From Chitinophagales bacterium (GTDB lineage: Bacteria > Bacteroidota > Bacteroidia > Chitinophagales > UBA2359), in the NCBI GenBank assembly GCA_041392475.1, contig JAWKLZ010000002.1:1-64000 (forward strand): a stretch of DNA of 64,000 nt, in the 5' to 3' direction. Made by a program: the position numbers and the translations under genes. The notes beneath the pieces are model-generated. The model searched no databases. It saw nothing but the letters and a program-made list of their open reading frames with translations, and was not told where the DNA came from. Positions within the stretch are counted from its first letter, which is position 1. Each line of letters begins with the position of its first letter. Shown here one piece after another: positions 1 to 9,722 of the stretch.

Positions 1-1439
1 CGTACAAGTCTATTACCTGCAATACGCTCTTTTTGATATGTTTCTAATAGTGATTGCAGAGAGGGAGGTATTTTTTTTGCAGAATGAACTTCGTGGGTTC
101 TCCAAGACCAAGTCCATACCAAAAGTGCATTTTTATTTTTACCAAAGGCATGTAGATTAACCATTGCATATTTCGGTTCTTGTACAATCACAACTGTTTC
201 AGGGAATACCATACTGAGGTATCCTCCCAATAAAACCTCATCGGTAACAATGAGGTCAATATCGTTCTTTGCTATAATGGGCTGCAAATCTTCACAAAAC
301 TGCTCGTGTGGGAGGTTTAGGCGAATGGTTTTTTGGAAAAAGTAGGGAAATACTGCAATGCGCATCACAACAATGATGAGAATGGTAGCTGATGCTAAAT
401 AAGCCATTCGTTGAAACAGCTTCCAAGTTTTCGAGGGTATAGAGTAGGGGTAACACTTCAATAGACAGTATCCGGGGAAAAAGACAAAGAAGGGCTGCAT
501 CCATCTTTCATGAAAAATAGTGGCATTGAAGATAAGGACTGCAAAAACCAACTGTCCAATAACCAAGAGAAAAAAGTACTCAAAGAAAGCTATCCATTCG
601 CTTTTGGTTTGGGATGCTGATTGAAGCCTACGGAAGTGGGTCAAACCAAAAGCGACTAAAAAAACAGATAAAAACGATAAGAGATTGACCAATAAAACTT
701 GTAGCCCCAAGACTTTTGCCATCCACATAGAATCATTGCTGGTAGAGCCTAAATCAGAACTTACTCCACCTGCCAACTCCCATATATTTTGCCAAATCCA
801 TGTGAAATGTGGGCCAATTATTGAAGCTGTTATGAAAAGAGTTACTAATGTTTTTGATGTGATCAAGATGCTTCTACCTTTGGGCAGTAGTAATAAGGCA
901 AGACAAACACTGGACATGAAAATCAAGAAATTGTATTTAGACAAAATACCCATAGCAAGTGTGAAACCCAATAAAACATAGTACTTCCATTGAGGCTTTT
1001 GCCAAATTCTTTCCAAATATACCATGCTCCAAATGCTTGCCACTGTGACCAATACGGTATGTGTATGCCGCAAGGATTCGGTTGAAAATTGGGCTAAGAA
1101 CAGAGAAAAAATTACTGCTCCAAATCCTATTTTTTTGTTTTGGCTCATGCGACTGAAAATCAAAAACAGGCCATAATAGCTCATCAACATAAGCACCATT
1201 CTGAAAAAAACATACACCCAGTGATGGTTGCCAAAAACTTCAATCAAGGCAATGTTTGTCCAAGTATAGAGAGGTGGCTGGATGTCGTAACCCAATAACA
1301 ACCATTGGGATAGATAGGATTGTTCTGATTCGTCGATTTCAATACCCGTTGAGAATAGAAGCCTCGTCAAACCCAAAAGCAGCACGAAAATACTGATTGA
1401 AATCAAAGCCGTTTTATTGTTAACATTTTCTCTTTTCAT
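1..1439 (-). CDS. GT39/ArnT-like membrane glycosyltransferase (3' end beyond window)
   Basis: The reading frame is open from an ATG at 1439 down to the window edge, giving about 479 residues without a stop. The N-terminus has a membrane segment followed by an acidic EIDESE motif and then QPPLYTW. This is the arrangement of the first periplasmic loop in PMT_2/GT39 family transferases, which move sugars from polyprenyl-phosphate donors. Many further hydrophobic segments follow, with a soluble-looking tail (around residues 380-479) that is cut by the edge. The acceptor (lipid A, protein or glycan) cannot be told. The gene is divergent from the lipoprotein gene to its right. The family call rests on topology and the DE motif only. 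Confidence 0.75.
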   Translation of the reverse strand, partial: MKRENVNNKTALISISIFVLLLGLTRLLFSTGIEIDESEQSYLSQWLLLGYDIQPPLYTWTNIALIEVFGNHHWVYVFFRMVLMLMSYYGLFLIFSRMSQNKKIGFGAVIFSLFLAQFSTESLRHTHTVLVTVASIWSMVYLERIWQKPQWKYYVLLGFTLAMGILSKYNFLIFMSSVCLALLLLPKGRSILITSKTLVTLFITASIIGPHFTWIWQNIWELAGGVSSDLGSTSNDSMWMAKVLGLQVLLVNLLSFLSVFLVAFGLTHFRRLQSASQTKSEWIAFFEYFFLLVIGQLVFAVLIFNATIFHERWMQPFFVFFPGYCLLKCYPYSIPSKTWKLFQRMAYLASATILIIVVMRIAVFPYFFQKTIRLNLPHEQFCEDLQPIIAKNDIDLIVTDEVLLGGYLSMVFPETVVIVQEPKYAMVNLHAFGKNKNALLVWTWSWRTHEVHSAKKIPPSLQSLLETYQKERIAGNRLV

Positions 1440-1676
1440 AGAAAAGATTTTTTGCCACAAAAGTATTTTTTTTTGAAGGGATGAAGCAACCTTTCCCACA
1501 TTTTCTGCACCACTTTTGGTGATAAAAGTTTTTGATTTATCTGCAAAATCTGTGTTTTGCTTTACCAAACTTACCTTTATGTAAACATCTATTTTACTAA
1601 AAAACACTGTTTTAGTGCATACTTGGTCTGTATAACCAAGTATTTTATTCTATCACTTTCTAAATTTTTAGTACCG

Positions 1677-2387
1677 ATGAAAAATATCATTTTTTTCGTA
1701 TTGTCAATTGTATGTGTGGGTTTTATGACTTCTTGCGACAAAGAAGAGGTTTTGTCTGCAACCGATGAAACTGTAGAACAAATCATTGTGAGCAGCAACA
1801 AAACTACTTTGGAGGATGCCGACATTCCTATCGAAATCACCAACTATGTAGCTGCCAAATTTCCTAACAATTGGATTGAACAGGCACGATTGGCTTCAGG
1901 TTTGGGCTATGAAGTATGGTTAGACGACTATTCAGAAGTATTTTTTAGTACAGATGGCGAATTTTTGAGAGAAGGTGCGCCTCGTGGCAAACATGGCAGA
2001 CGTGGCAATTTTGGAGAGTTGATTGCATTGGAGGATTTACCTACTACGATTACCGATTATGTGACAGCGAATTATTCTGATGCAACGATTGAACGAGCAA
2101 GATTGGGCGATAGAGGTTATTTGGTGGGTTTGGATACTGGCGTTTCTTTGTTGTTTGATACCGAAGGTAATTTTGAAGGTGAAAGAACCTGTGGTGGAGG
2201 TGATGGTGATAGAGGACACAATGTGGCAATTGAAGATTTACCAAGTGCCATTACTGACTATATTGCAGCCAATTATCCCGATACTGCCATTGAACGAGCC
2301 AAAACCTATCCCGATGGCTATAAAGTGAAGTTGGAGGATGGCACTAAGTTGGCATTTGATACAGAAGGGAATTTGTTGGAGTTATAA
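1677..2387 (+). CDS. PepSY-like repeat lipoprotein
   Basis: This is a 236-residue protein. I chose the ATG at 1677 because it begins a clean lipoprotein signal (MKNIIFFV...FMTSC, lipobox Cys20); the open frame continues 40 codons upstream without signal-like character. After a short linker come three repeats of about 55-60 residues. Each has the pattern (I/L)P..I..Y....(F/Y)P...IE.A....GY.V.L..G..L.FDT.G, typical of the PepSY-like (BLIP-like) family found in Bacteroidota periplasmic or surface lipoproteins. These domains are thought to bind or inhibit proteins, but no ligand is known here. The third repeat ends at the C-terminus. A glycine/arginine-rich spacer separates repeats 1 and 2, and a glycine-rich spacer separates 2 and 3. 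Confidence 0.8.
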   Translation: MKNIIFFVLSIVCVGFMTSCDKEEVLSATDETVEQIIVSSNKTTLEDADIPIEITNYVAAKFPNNWIEQARLASGLGYEVWLDDYSEVFFSTDGEFLREGAPRGKHGRRGNFGELIALEDLPTTITDYVTANYSDATIERARLGDRGYLVGLDTGVSLLFDTEGNFEGERTCGGGDGDRGHNVAIEDLPSAITDYIAANYPDTAIERAKTYPDGYKVKLEDGTKLAFDTEGNLLEL

Positions 2388-2410
2388 ATATGGATATTAT
2401 TTAAAATCAT

Positions 2411-2491
2411 AGACTTCCAAAATTTTTGCTTTGAAGAAGAATTCCTACAGAAAAGTATGACCTACCTTCTAAGTATATATTTCGGAAGTCT
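2411..2491. repeat. Inverted-repeat element between convergent genes
   Basis: Arms agacttccaaaat and atttcggaagtct face each other across about 55 bases, with a T-rich stretch after the right arm. It lies between the convergent lipoprotein and ROK genes, so it may act as a two-way terminator. A related element with better-matched arms is at 37835-37904. Confidence 0.45.
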
Positions 2492-2512
2492 TTTGTTTTT
2501 ACAGTTTGTATT

Positions 2513-3406
2513 TTAAATCCCAATCAATGCCGCTCCAATCACCCCTGCCGAATCTCCCAAATGATGCTGCACAATCGGTGTTTCCAAACTATCACTAAAA
2601 ACGTGCTGTCTGACCTGCTCCACACCCTCGGTATAAAGCTCAGGAATATTGGACACCCCGCCTCCAATAACAATGATGTCAGGATCCAAAATATTGATAA
2701 GGTTGCTCATGGCTCTGCCAAAGTTGACAAAAAACTGCTGCATAAATTCAACCGCTTTCGTTTCACTCAATCGATAATTAGCTACAATTTCTTTGAGTTT
2801 CAATTTTTGTTGATAAATGCTTTCGTACAATATTTCCGCACCACCACCACTGATATAGGACTCCGTACAACCTTTGTCACCACAATAACAAAGCGGCCCA
2901 TTGGGGTCAATGCTCATGTGACCCCATTCTCCTCCAATGCTTTGCAGCCCCGTCAAAACTTTTTCGTCGAATACAATACCACCGCCACAGCCCGTTCCCA
3001 TAATCACTCCAAAAACCAATTTGTTGCCTTTACCCGCTCCAAGTAGTGCTTCTGCCATCGCAAAGCAGTTGGCATCGTTTTGAATCGCTACCGAGTGTTG
3101 CAGCAATGCCTCCAAATCTTCCTTCAATGGCTGACCATTCATACAGACCGTATTGCTATTTTTGAGCAAACCCGTTTTTCGAGAAACTGCTCCCGGCGTA
3201 CCAATGCCAAAAGTATGTGCTTGCTCTCCAATATGAGCGGTCATAGTCTGGTACATTTGATGAATGTTGCTCAAAATGTGCTGATAACCTTTTTCACGCT
3301 CAGTAGCTATGCGTTCCCGAAAGAGTTCTTGCCCGTTGCCATCCAAAATGATTCCTTCAATTTTAGTGCCTCCCAAATCAATGCCCAAACGGTATATATT
3401 CTCCAT
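2513..3406 (-). CDS. ROK family sugar kinase (glucokinase/fructokinase-like)
   Basis: This 297-residue ATP-dependent sugar kinase shows the N-terminal phosphate-binding motif DLGGTK (residues 10-15), the catalytic aspartate in QNDAN (Asp111), the GHM histidine (His163), and the structural zinc cluster CxCGxxGC (Cys173, 175, 180) followed by TES. Length is normal for ROK kinases. ROK repressors carry an N-terminal HTH; this protein has none, so it is an enzyme. It probably phosphorylates glucose, fructose, mannose or an N-acetylhexosamine; the sequence does not decide which. It lies 64 bases downstream of hemN on the same strand and may be co-transcribed. Confidence 0.88.
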   Translation of the reverse strand: MENIYRLGIDLGGTKIEGIILDGNGQELFRERIATEREKGYQHILSNIHQMYQTMTAHIGEQAHTFGIGTPGAVSRKTGLLKNSNTVCMNGQPLKEDLEALLQHSVAIQNDANCFAMAEALLGAGKGNKLVFGVIMGTGCGGGIVFDEKVLTGLQSIGGEWGHMSIDPNGPLCYCGDKGCTESYISGGGAEILYESIYQQKLKLKEIVANYRLSETKAVEFMQQFFVNFGRAMSNLINILDPDIIVIGGGVSNIPELYTEGVEQVRQHVFSDSLETPIVQHHLGDSAGVIGAALIGI

Positions 3407-3470
3407 GCTATTTGTCTGTCATTTTTTGAAGGATAAAAATAAGAAAATTCTCTTGCTAAAAATTTCAATA

Positions 3471-4823
3471 CTATACAACGTTACTAAAAAGCTGCTTATT
3501 CGGTTGTTTTGCCCAATATCTGCTATCCAATGCCATACAAATATTTCGGATAAAAGGCTTTCCGATTTGATTTACCTTCAATTGGAAATCGTCCGTTGAA
3601 AGCAAACCATCTTCTATCATGGGTTTCAATCGCTCCAAACCTTCGTACAGGGCATCACATTGAAGGTTTTCATCTAACCAATCTGTTTGATAGTTGCAAA
3701 TCAAATTGAGAATATGCTGCCGCAAAACCTGGTCTTCCTTGTGAAGTAGATGCCCTTTTACAATCGGAAATTCACCCAATTCAACTCGTTTTTGATAGGC
3801 TTCAATGGTTTTTTCATTCTGCACAAAAGCAGTCCAACTATCACTAATCGAGGATGCGCCCAATGCCAAATTCAGCTTGGTATTGAAGGGGGTATAACCC
3901 ATAAAATTTCTATGCAAAACCTCTGTCTTTGCAGCCTTGTAGAGGGCATCTGTTGGGAGGGCAAAGTGATCCAAACCTATTTCGCCATATCCCGAATCTT
4001 CCAACAATTTTTTTCCCAATTCGTATAAATCTCTTTTTGCCTGACCTGTCGGCAAATCTTTTTCGGAATAGGCTCTTTGGCTCGGACTGACCCACGGCAC
4101 ATGGGCATAACTGTAAAAAGCAATGCGGTCGGGACGCAGTGCGTTTACCTTCTCAAAAGTCGACAGAATGTGGGTAGGAGTTTGGAGAGGTAAGCCAAAA
4201 ATCAAATCAAAATTGATAGAATCATAGCCTAGTTCCCTTGCTTCAATCACCACTCTTTCGACATCTTCGTAGGTCTGTTGACGGTTGATGATTTGGAGAA
4301 TCTCGTTGTCAAAATCTTGTACGCCAATACTGATTCGGTTGAATCCACAGGCACGTAAGGTAGTAAGGTGTTGGAAAGTAGTGCTGGAAGGATGTGCTTC
4401 AAAACTAAAATGATGCGTGCTACTCAATTCTACTCCCTTCAAAATTTCTCCAATCAAATATTGAAGGTAGGTAGGCTGAAAAAAAGTGGGTGTTCCGCCT
4501 CCCAAATGGAGCTCCTTCAAAATGGGTTTTTGAGGAAAAATCGCCAAATATTGTTGCCATTCCTTCAATAGGCTCTCAATGTAAGGCTGTTCTACCTGGT
4601 GGTTTTTGGTGATGCGCTTATTGCAGCCACAGTAAGTACAGAGGCTTTCACAATAGGGTAGGTGAATGTACAAGCTGATTTCACTGTTTTCTACAAAAGA
4701 GTTTTGAACGCAGTTAATCCATTCTTTTTGGCTTGGTGGAGAGTCTTGCCAATAGGGAACGGTTGGATAACTTGTATATCTCGGAGCGGGTACATTGTAT
4801 TTGGATAACAAATCTTGTTTCAT
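3471..4823 (-). CDS. hemN: Oxygen-independent coproporphyrinogen III oxidase (radical SAM)
   Basis: This 450-residue enzyme has the normal HemN length. It carries the radical-SAM cluster with Cys58, Cys62, Cys65 and the extra HemN Cys67 (CxxxCxxCxC), preceded by YIHLPYC, and the SAM-binding GGGTPTF stretch near residue 110. It converts coproporphyrinogen III to protoporphyrinogen IX in anaerobic haem synthesis. The N-terminal YNVPAPRYTSYPT is characteristic of true HemN rather than HemW-like paralogues. It may form a two-gene unit with the ROK kinase downstream. Confidence 0.93.
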   Translation of the reverse strand: MKQDLLSKYNVPAPRYTSYPTVPYWQDSPPSQKEWINCVQNSFVENSEISLYIHLPYCESLCTYCGCNKRITKNHQVEQPYIESLLKEWQQYLAIFPQKPILKELHLGGGTPTFFQPTYLQYLIGEILKGVELSSTHHFSFEAHPSSTTFQHLTTLRACGFNRISIGVQDFDNEILQIINRQQTYEDVERVVIEARELGYDSINFDLIFGLPLQTPTHILSTFEKVNALRPDRIAFYSYAHVPWVSPSQRAYSEKDLPTGQAKRDLYELGKKLLEDSGYGEIGLDHFALPTDALYKAAKTEVLHRNFMGYTPFNTKLNLALGASSISDSWTAFVQNEKTIEAYQKRVELGEFPIVKGHLLHKEDQVLRQHILNLICNYQTDWLDENLQCDALYEGLERLKPMIEDGLLSTDDFQLKVNQIGKPFIRNICMALDSRYWAKQPNKQLFSNVV

Positions 4824-4840
4824 TGCGACTAATTTTTCCT

Positions 4841-4848
4841 CAAATATA
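4841..4848 (-). promoter_or_regulatory. Possible -7 promoter element of hemN
   Basis: On the minus strand this reads TATATTTG, a perfect TAnnTTTG Bacteroidota -7 element, 18 bases before the hemN start codon. No TTTG is seen at the expected -33 spacing, so confidence is low. Confidence 0.35.
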
Positions 4849-4936
4849 GTGGGACTTCCGTTGAGGAAAACTGATAATAATCAATTCAAAACATGATTTT
4901 ATCCCAATGTTGTATGATAATGAATAGTATAGTTTT

Positions 4937-5134
4937 TTAAATGCTGCAAGACACCACGAATCGAGAATGGTTTGGAAAATAATTTTTTTTGCCATTGATT
5001 TTGAATGTATTAAAACTCACATCAGCCAGATTGTCACTTCTCTTTTTGCAATTTTCGCCATTCTGTCCTTGTTTTCCTTCTTCAATCCCAATGGTATAAA
5101 GTTTGACTAAGAATAATAGACCCATTGACAACAT
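4937..5134 (-). CDS. Small single-membrane-span hypothetical protein
   Basis: This is a 65-residue open frame with a hydrophobic N-terminus (MLSMGLLFLVKLYTIG) that could be one membrane anchor. A basic, polar tail follows, rich in Asn and Lys. It is divergent from the Hsp20 gene, and no overlapping gene competes for the space. No family is recognised. A stop codon lies only nine codons upstream of the chosen ATG. It could be a chance frame. Confidence 0.3.
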   Translation of the reverse strand: MLSMGLLFLVKLYTIGIEEGKQGQNGENCKKRSDNLADVSFNTFKINGKKNYFPNHSRFVVSCSI

Positions 5135-5194
5135 TGCAGCCGATATAACTGCTTGTAGTCATGTTTATTTAATTTTCCTTAAACAAACCGTAAT

Positions 5195-5698
5195 ATGATA
5201 CACAAAGAATTTAAAGATCTTGGCGATATGATTGACCAAGTATTGAATGAGATTCCCAATTTTTTGGAGAAAACACATAAAGAAAGAAAAGAAGCCATGC
5301 GTGATTTCTTCAACAATGATTTTGACAAGCATTTTGATTTTCGCAACCGTAGCTCCAAGTATGGCAGAAGAGTTGCGAGAATGAATGTGGTAGAAAATGC
5401 CGAACATATTCAGATTGAACTATCTGCAGCAGGTCGCTCAAAAGCAGATTTTCAAATCAACCTTGAAGACAATCAAGTTTTGGTGATTAGTGCTGAAAGT
5501 GTGGAAGATGCGAAAGTAGAAGGAGCAACAACAATTCAAAAAGAATGGGGCTTTCCTGCCTTCAAACGGACTTACCCTATTCCTGATAATGTGGACACCA
5601 ACCAAATTTCAGCCACATACGAAAACGGTGTTTTGACAGTCACGCTTCCTAAGAAGAAAGTAGAAAAGAAAGAAAGTATTCGCATTGAAGTTATCTAA
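5195..5698 (+). CDS. Hsp20 / alpha-crystallin small heat-shock protein
   Basis: This 167-residue ATP-independent holdase chaperone has a variable charged N-terminal arm (residues 1-60), then the alpha-crystallin domain. That domain runs from NVVENAEHIQIELSAAG through the central strands to the conserved A.YENGVLTVTLPK signature near residues 145-155. The C-terminal tail IRIEVI contains the I-x-I/V type anchoring motif used for oligomer assembly. The transcript ends at a strong hairpin just downstream, so the gene is probably monocistronic. Confidence 0.92.
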   Translation: MIHKEFKDLGDMIDQVLNEIPNFLEKTHKERKEAMRDFFNNDFDKHFDFRNRSSKYGRRVARMNVVENAEHIQIELSAAGRSKADFQINLEDNQVLVISAESVEDAKVEGATTIQKEWGFPAFKRTYPIPDNVDTNQISATYENGVLTVTLPKKKVEKKESIRIEVI

Positions 5699-5753
5699 GT
5701 GATTTCGTTTACTCATTGAAGGTAATCCAAAATTCAATTGGTTTTTATCTTCG

Positions 5754-5797
5754 GAAGAAGCCTAAAATAAATTCTTATTTTAGGCTTCTTCTATTTT
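5754..5797 (+). terminator. Rho-independent terminator of hsp20
   Basis: A perfect 17-bp stem (5754-5770 with 5775-5791) closes a 4-base loop and is followed by a T-rich tail. Confidence 0.85.
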
Positions 5798-5854
5798 ACT
5801 GAACACCAAAGTGTTTTTTTTGATTTTGAAGTAAATTTTCATTTTGGTTTTCGT

Positions 5855-5884
5855 TTTGATTTGTTTTTTAAAGATTTACCTTTG
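5855..5884 (+). promoter_or_regulatory. Bacteroidota promoter of the deiminase gene
   Basis: TTTG (5855-5858) and TACCTTTG (5877-5884) are 18 bases apart, matching the -33/-7 consensus of the Bacteroidota housekeeping sigma factor. The start codon lies 39 bases downstream. Confidence 0.65.
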
Positions 5885-5922
5885 CAGTTTTCCTAAAACA
5901 AACTAGAGAAAACATTTTTTAT

Positions 5923-7380
5923 ATGGAAACCAAACAGAAGGTTCAGGTTTCTTCCGAGATAGGAAGACTGCGGAGGTTGCTGGTACATAGCCCTGATGTA
6001 GGTATTGGGAAGGTGATTCCTAGTAAAATGCACAATTGGCTCTACGATGATATTGTGGATTTACACAAAATGCGCTTGGAGTACAATGAATACATACAAG
6101 TACTGCTGTGGCTGTTGGATCCAGAAAAAATTGAAGGAAAGAAAATCAATGCTGCTTTCTTTAAGCCTTCAAAGTCGACCTACTTCAATTCGGACAAAGT
6201 AGTGGAAATCGAGCATTTATTATTGAAGGTATTGACTAAAAGCGAAGAAATAAAAAATCAATTGGTTACGCATGTTTGTGCTGCTGAAAAATGCAGTTTT
6301 GCAACCATGCAAAAATTGATGAAATTACCCCTCGAAAAATTGGCGAGGGTATTGATTTCGGGGGTTATTCCCGATGAGGATATTTTTGTATTTCCACCTG
6401 TACCCAACCTTATTTTTACCCGTGATATTGCGATTACAATCAACGATCATTTGTTGCTCACCAAACCGGCAGAAAGAGCAAGAGAACGGGAAGCGATTTT
6501 GACGAAATACATGGCCTTTTATGCTTTGTTTGATAAAGTAGATGGCGATTTTTCGGATAAAATCATTGAACTTCAAGAAGATAAAAGTTTTTGGCTGGAT
6601 GATCCTGACCAGAAAGCAACAGTGGAAGGTGGAGATGTGATGATGATCAGTCACGATCATTTGGTGATCGGATGTAGCGTGCGTTCTTCTCCTGAGGGGG
6701 TTAGAAAGGTCATCAAACAATTGTTTGAAAAAAACGTGGTAAGCAAGGTATCAGTAGTGACGATTCCTGCAAAGCGAGATTATATGCACATTGATACCGT
6801 ATTTACACAGGTGAAACGCAATATGTGGGTGGTATTTGGCCAATTTCTGGAAAACAAAGAGAATGGTAGTGAAATAGATATTGTGAAAACGCTGAAAAGC
6901 AGTAAAAAACAGAAGCGAGATACCATTAAGGTCACTCAGTTTGTGCGTAAAAACACGGCAAAAGGATACAAGTTGAAGATAGATGGCTCCTTGTCTTCTC
7001 TCAAAGCTTTGTTGACTCAGATAAGTGTGGAAGATTTTGGTTGTAAAAAAGAGGAAGTTGACATTATCTTGTGCGCTGGTGGAAAGACTCCGTATGATGA
7101 GCGTGAACAATGGACAGATGCCTGCAATTTGTTGGTACTGAGGGAAGGTGTGGTAATTGGCTACGACCGCAATAAAAAAACAGAGGAGGAATTTGCGAAA
7201 CGGGGTTTTCAGGTGATTCATGCACTGGATTTTATTGACTTAATGAATCTGGGCAAATCTGTGGACGAAGTTTTGCACAAGGACACTTTGATTGTTTTTT
7301 CTTCTTCGGAACTTTCCCGGGCAAGAGGTGGTTCGCATTGTATGAGTATGCCACTTTGGAGAGAGGAGGTGGAGATTTGA
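5923..7380 (+). CDS. Arginine deiminase family protein
   Basis: This 485-residue guanidino-group-modifying enzyme carries the ADI signatures: FTRD near residue 165, EGGD (235-238), HIDT (289-292), and the catalytic cysteine in GGSHCMSMP (Cys473) close to the C-terminus. These support hydrolysis of arginine to citrulline and ammonia. It is longer than classical ArcA (about 410 residues), with an extra lysine-rich stretch around residues 310-365. No arcB or arcC lies beside it, so it need not be part of a fermentative ADI pathway. argS follows 62 bases later on the same strand, putting an arginine consumer next to the arginine-charging enzyme. A related amidinotransferase activity is the main alternative. 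Confidence 0.8.
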   Translation: METKQKVQVSSEIGRLRRLLVHSPDVGIGKVIPSKMHNWLYDDIVDLHKMRLEYNEYIQVLLWLLDPEKIEGKKINAAFFKPSKSTYFNSDKVVEIEHLLLKVLTKSEEIKNQLVTHVCAAEKCSFATMQKLMKLPLEKLARVLISGVIPDEDIFVFPPVPNLIFTRDIAITINDHLLLTKPAERAREREAILTKYMAFYALFDKVDGDFSDKIIELQEDKSFWLDDPDQKATVEGGDVMMISHDHLVIGCSVRSSPEGVRKVIKQLFEKNVVSKVSVVTIPAKRDYMHIDTVFTQVKRNMWVVFGQFLENKENGSEIDIVKTLKSSKKQKRDTIKVTQFVRKNTAKGYKLKIDGSLSSLKALLTQISVEDFGCKKEEVDIILCAGGKTPYDEREQWTDACNLLVLREGVVIGYDRNKKTEEEFAKRGFQVIHALDFIDLMNLGKSVDEVLHKDTLIVFSSSELSRARGGSHCMSMPLWREEVEI

Positions 7381-7442
7381 GGAGAAATCAAGTGTAAAAT
7401 CTTAAACAATACAACAAAAAGCAATTTAACAATTAATTGGCA

Positions 7443-9389
7443 ATGAGCAATTTTAGCATCGAACAACAACTAAAGGAAGCTACTGTAGAGGCAGTGAAGA
7501 ATTTATTTGGCGTAGAAACAAGTACAGATCAAATAATTGTAAACGATACCCGCAAAGAATTTGCAGGAGATTTGACGGTAGTAGTGTTTCCTTTTGTGAG
7601 ATTTGCTAAACGTTCTCCACAGCAAACGGGAGACGTAATTGGGACTTATTTGCAAGAAAAGTTTGACTTTATCACAGGCTTCAATACCATTCAGGGTTTT
7701 TTGAACTTGAGTATTGCAGATAGTCATTGGCTGCAAATCTTCAATGCGATGTGTAAAGAGATAGACTATGGTCAGCATCCTTCAACAGGCAAAAAGATTG
7801 TGCTGGAATATTGTGGCCCAAACACCAACAAGCCTTTGCATTTGGGGCATATCAGAAATATGTTGTTGGGTTATGCTACGGCAAATATTTTGATGGCAGC
7901 AGGTGATGAGGTGCATAAGGTGAATATCTACAACGATAGAGGAACGGCGATTTGTAAATCTATGTTGGGTTGGCAAAAGTATGCAAATGGTGCTACGCCT
8001 GATTCAACGGGGATGAAAGGAGATCATTTTGTAGGAAAATGGTATGTGAGGTATGCTACGGAGTTTGGCAAGGAATACCAAGCATGGCAACAAACAGCAG
8101 AAGGTCAACAGGTTTTTGAGGCTTGGAAACAAGATGAGAGGTTGGTTAGGAAGACTTTGAAGGAAATCGAGGCTGCTAAAAAGAAAGCGGAAAATGAAGG
8201 AAAGGAAATCAATGAGGCAGATTATGAACTTCAAAATTACTTCTTCAAAAAAATCTATGAGCAGACTTACTCCAATACGTATAGCAAATTGGGGGCGGAA
8301 ATCGCCGAAATGTTGAGAAAATGGGAAGCAAACGACCCTGAGGTAAGACAACTTTGGGAAATGAACAATCAGTGGGTATATGAGGGTTTGGAAGAAACTT
8401 ATAAAATAATAGGGGTTGATTTTGAGAAAGATTACATGGAATCAGAGAACTATTTGCAGGGCAAGCAAGTGGTTTTGAAGGGATTGAAGGAAGGTATTTT
8501 TTACCAAAAAGAAGATGGCTCTGTATGGATTGACTTGGAGGATATGAAGTTAGACCATAAGCTACTGTTGAGAAAAGATGGCACTTCGGTTTACATCACA
8601 CAAGACATTGCAGTGGCAGAGAATCGCTATGCAGACTACCAAATGGATGACTCTATCTATGTAGTTGGTGACGCACAAGCCTATCATTTTCAGGTATTGA
8701 AGGGTGTATTGCAGAGAATGGGTAAACCCTATGCCGATGGTATTCACCATTTGGGCTATGGTATGGTGTTTTTGCCATCGGGTAAGATGAAGTCGAGAGA
8801 AGGACAAACGGTGGATGCGGATGATTTGATTGCTCAAATGATTGACATGGCAAGAGAACTTACGCAGGAACAGGGTAAGATTGCAGATTTGTCACCTGAT
8901 GAGTTAGAAGGATTGTATAAAAAGTTGGGATTAGGAGCATTGAAGTATTTTATTTTGAGAATTGGGGCGAAAAAAAGCTTTGTTTTTAACCCAGAAGAAT
9001 CCATTGATTTTCAAGGCGATACTGGCACTTACATTCAATACAACTATGCACGATCACAAGCCATTTTGAGAAAATATAATAAAGACGATTACCAACAAGA
9101 CTTTTCGTTTGACAATGGCATTGAAGACTTGGAAAAGGAGATAATCATGTTGCAGTACAAATATCCATCGGTGGTATTGGAGGCGGCAACGAATTACGAC
9201 CCTTCTATCATCACAGCTTATGCTTACAACCTAGCAAAAACGTACAGCAAGTTTTGGGCAGCACATTCTATATTGGGCAATGCAGACGAAAAAGTAACGG
9301 CTTTTAGAGTCGCTTTGACTGCCAACAATGCCCGCCTTATCAAATCTGCCATGAATCTTTTGGGCATTGAAGTACCGAACAGAATGTAA
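7443..9389 (+). CDS. argS: Arginyl-tRNA synthetase
   Basis: This class I synthetase of 648 residues attaches arginine to tRNA-Arg. The ATP site motif HLGHIRN (HIGH equivalent) lies near residue 136, and KMKSREG (KMSKS equivalent) near residue 450. The N-terminal additional domain and the C-terminal DALR anticodon-binding domain are present, ending in the usual NARLIKSAMNLLGIEVPNRM. I chose the ATG at 7443 over a TTG two codons upstream. It is probably co-transcribed with the deiminase gene before it. Confidence 0.95.
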   Translation: MSNFSIEQQLKEATVEAVKNLFGVETSTDQIIVNDTRKEFAGDLTVVVFPFVRFAKRSPQQTGDVIGTYLQEKFDFITGFNTIQGFLNLSIADSHWLQIFNAMCKEIDYGQHPSTGKKIVLEYCGPNTNKPLHLGHIRNMLLGYATANILMAAGDEVHKVNIYNDRGTAICKSMLGWQKYANGATPDSTGMKGDHFVGKWYVRYATEFGKEYQAWQQTAEGQQVFEAWKQDERLVRKTLKEIEAAKKKAENEGKEINEADYELQNYFFKKIYEQTYSNTYSKLGAEIAEMLRKWEANDPEVRQLWEMNNQWVYEGLEETYKIIGVDFEKDYMESENYLQGKQVVLKGLKEGIFYQKEDGSVWIDLEDMKLDHKLLLRKDGTSVYITQDIAVAENRYADYQMDDSIYVVGDAQAYHFQVLKGVLQRMGKPYADGIHHLGYGMVFLPSGKMKSREGQTVDADDLIAQMIDMARELTQEQGKIADLSPDELEGLYKKLGLGALKYFILRIGAKKSFVFNPEESIDFQGDTGTYIQYNYARSQAILRKYNKDDYQQDFSFDNGIEDLEKEIIMLQYKYPSVVLEAATNYDPSIITAYAYNLAKTYSKFWAAHSILGNADEKVTAFRVALTANNARLIKSAMNLLGIEVPNRM

Positions 9390-9722
9390 TAAGAAAATAA
9401 AAATACCAAACAATCGTTTTTAATATGTGCAATCGGTCATAAGTTGAACAGCTATTTGCTAATCATCGCATTAGATCGCTTTATTACCAACGTAGCATAC
9501 AAACAAAGCCCCATTAAACTTTGCTTCTATGCGTTTTGTCTAAACTAAATTGACCTTATGCCATCAAAGTTTAGGTTGTTTTATTGAAAAATAACTTGAC
9601 TATTAAATTTTAAATCATATTTGAATTTTTCACCTCAAAATTATGTTGTACAGAAAAGAAATTCTACCTTAACCTTACGCATTGTATCAGTTCACCCAAT
9701 TAAAAATTAGGAGGTAGTTATC
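9390..9722. other. Intergenic region with a strong Shine-Dalgarno
   Basis: These 333 bases hold no convincing gene or known RNA motif. The right end carries AGGAGGT at 9709-9715, seven bases before the next start codon. This is an unusually strong ribosome-binding site for this genome, where most genes have none. Confidence 0.6.
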
